The translations under genes were made by a program, and so were the position numbers. Of a stretch of 13,405 nucleotides of DNA, positions 13,074 to 13,405 are shown in pieces. The stretch is from Candidatus Dormiibacterota bacterium. Its GTDB lineage: Bacteria; Chloroflexota; Dormibacteria; Aeolococcales; Bog-877. A model generated the notes under the pieces. That model ran no database searches. It worked only from the letters and a program-made list of their open reading frames with translations, and was not told where the DNA came from. Every line of letters begins with the position of its first letter. The first letter of the stretch is position 1. The stretch lies in NCBI GenBank assembly GCA_003132265.1, contig PKXE01000230.1, positions 1 to 13,405 on the forward strand, read 5' to 3'.

Positions 13074-13405
13074 GTGGCGGAGAGCCCACCCAGCGCTGGA
13101 GCCGGCCGCAAGGTCCTGCTGGTCGAGGACGACGAGGCGGTCCGGATGACGCTGCGTTACAACCTGGCCGCCAACGGCTACGTGGTGCTGGAGGCCGCCA
13201 GCGGGACGAAGGGTTTGGAGATGGCGCGAGCTCGGACCCCCGACCTGCTGGTGCTGGACCTCATGCTTCCCGAGCTGACCGGCGAGGAGGTCTGCCGGAT
13301 CCTGCGCCAGGAATCCGACGTCCCCATCCTGATGCTCACCGCGCGGGGATCGGAGCCGGACAAGGTGCAGGGGCTGGCACTCGGCGCCGACGACTACATG
13401 ACCAA
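13074..13405 (+). CDS. phoB: OmpR/PhoB-family response regulator, receiver domain (partial)
   Basis: The gene begins at GTG 13074, immediately after the phoU stop, and runs off the window after 110 codons. A short Ser/Pro/Gly leader is followed by the receiver domain: KVLLVEDDEA with acidic E18-D19-D20, phosphoacceptor D62 in VLDLMLPELTG, T89 in ILMLTAR, and GADDYMT ending just before the expected conserved Lys. The GADDY(L/M)TK ending is typical of OmpR/PhoB-type regulators, so a winged-helix DNA-binding domain is expected beyond the window. With the PhoR-like kinase and PhoU upstream it most likely controls phosphate-starvation genes. The DNA-binding part cannot be seen, so PhoB rather than another OmpR-family member is inferred from context. 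Confidence 0.87.
   Translation, partial: MAESPPSAGAGRKVLLVEDDEAVRMTLRYNLAANGYVVLEAASGTKGLEMARARTPDLLVLDLMLPELTGEEVCRILRQESDVPILMLTARGSEPDKVQGLALGADDYMT

Noticed and set aside
1..13405. CRISPR arrays, tRNA or rRNA genes, insertion sequences, attachment sites.
   Set aside because: No regularly spaced repeats, cloverleaf-like sequences, transposase or integrase motifs, or flanking terminal repeats were seen on either strand by eye.

Overview
The window is GC-rich (roughly 70%), gene-dense bacterial chromosome with short intergenic gaps, many GTG/TTG starts and stop/start overlaps between neighbours. No rRNA, tRNA, CRISPR array, transposase or prophage gene was seen. The gene content (tmk followed by a PII-like cyclic-di-AMP receptor, an R3H-type P-loop ATPase of the SpoIIIAA/Ycf45 kind, PdxT rather than PdxJ-route vitamin B6 synthesis, apparent leaderless GTG starts) fits a high-GC Terrabacteria lineage such as Dormibacterota, Chloroflexota or Actinomycetota. 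I cannot place it more precisely from sequence alone.

Layout, left to right. (1) Plus strand, 1-4073: the 3' end of pdxT, a protein with two tandem GNAT folds, a 175-bp leader with RNA structure, then a tight run of R3H/AAA ATPase, thymidylate kinase (tmk) and the c-di-AMP receptor (darA/pstA-like). (2) Plus strand, 4106-6270: an apparent 44-codon small ORF whose stop overlaps the start of a membrane-anchored DUF58 protein, then an RNase Z-like metallo-beta-lactamase-fold hydrolase. (3) Minus strand, 10666-6248, read right to left: Ppx/GppA phosphatase, CHAD protein, YcaQ-like winged-helix protein, and ThiO glycine oxidase, which converges on and overlaps the hydrolase gene. (4) Plus strand, 10779-13405: SixA-type histidine phosphatase, soluble PAS histidine kinase, PhoU and an OmpR-family response regulator cut off by the window end.

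Regions 3 and 4 diverge from one 112-bp intergenic region and look like one phosphate/polyphosphate island: a Ppx-type enzyme, a CHAD protein (a fold known to bind polyphosphate), a phosphohistidine phosphatase and a PhoR-PhoU-PhoB-like signalling set. Region 1 joins DNA-precursor synthesis to c-di-AMP sensing in the tmk-darA order also known in Firmicutes.

The most interesting non-protein signals are: a recurring TAnnnT-N6/7-GTG arrangement suggesting leaderless transcripts; a probable CTG start for the R3H ATPase behind a structured leader with a possible 23-codon leader ORF; a perfect 7-bp dyad bracketing the -10 box of sixA; and the small ORF coupled to the DUF58 gene. I see no clear evidence of a wholly new multi-gene system. 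The best candidates for something undescribed are the leader at 1341-1486 and the polyphosphate/phosphate signalling island.
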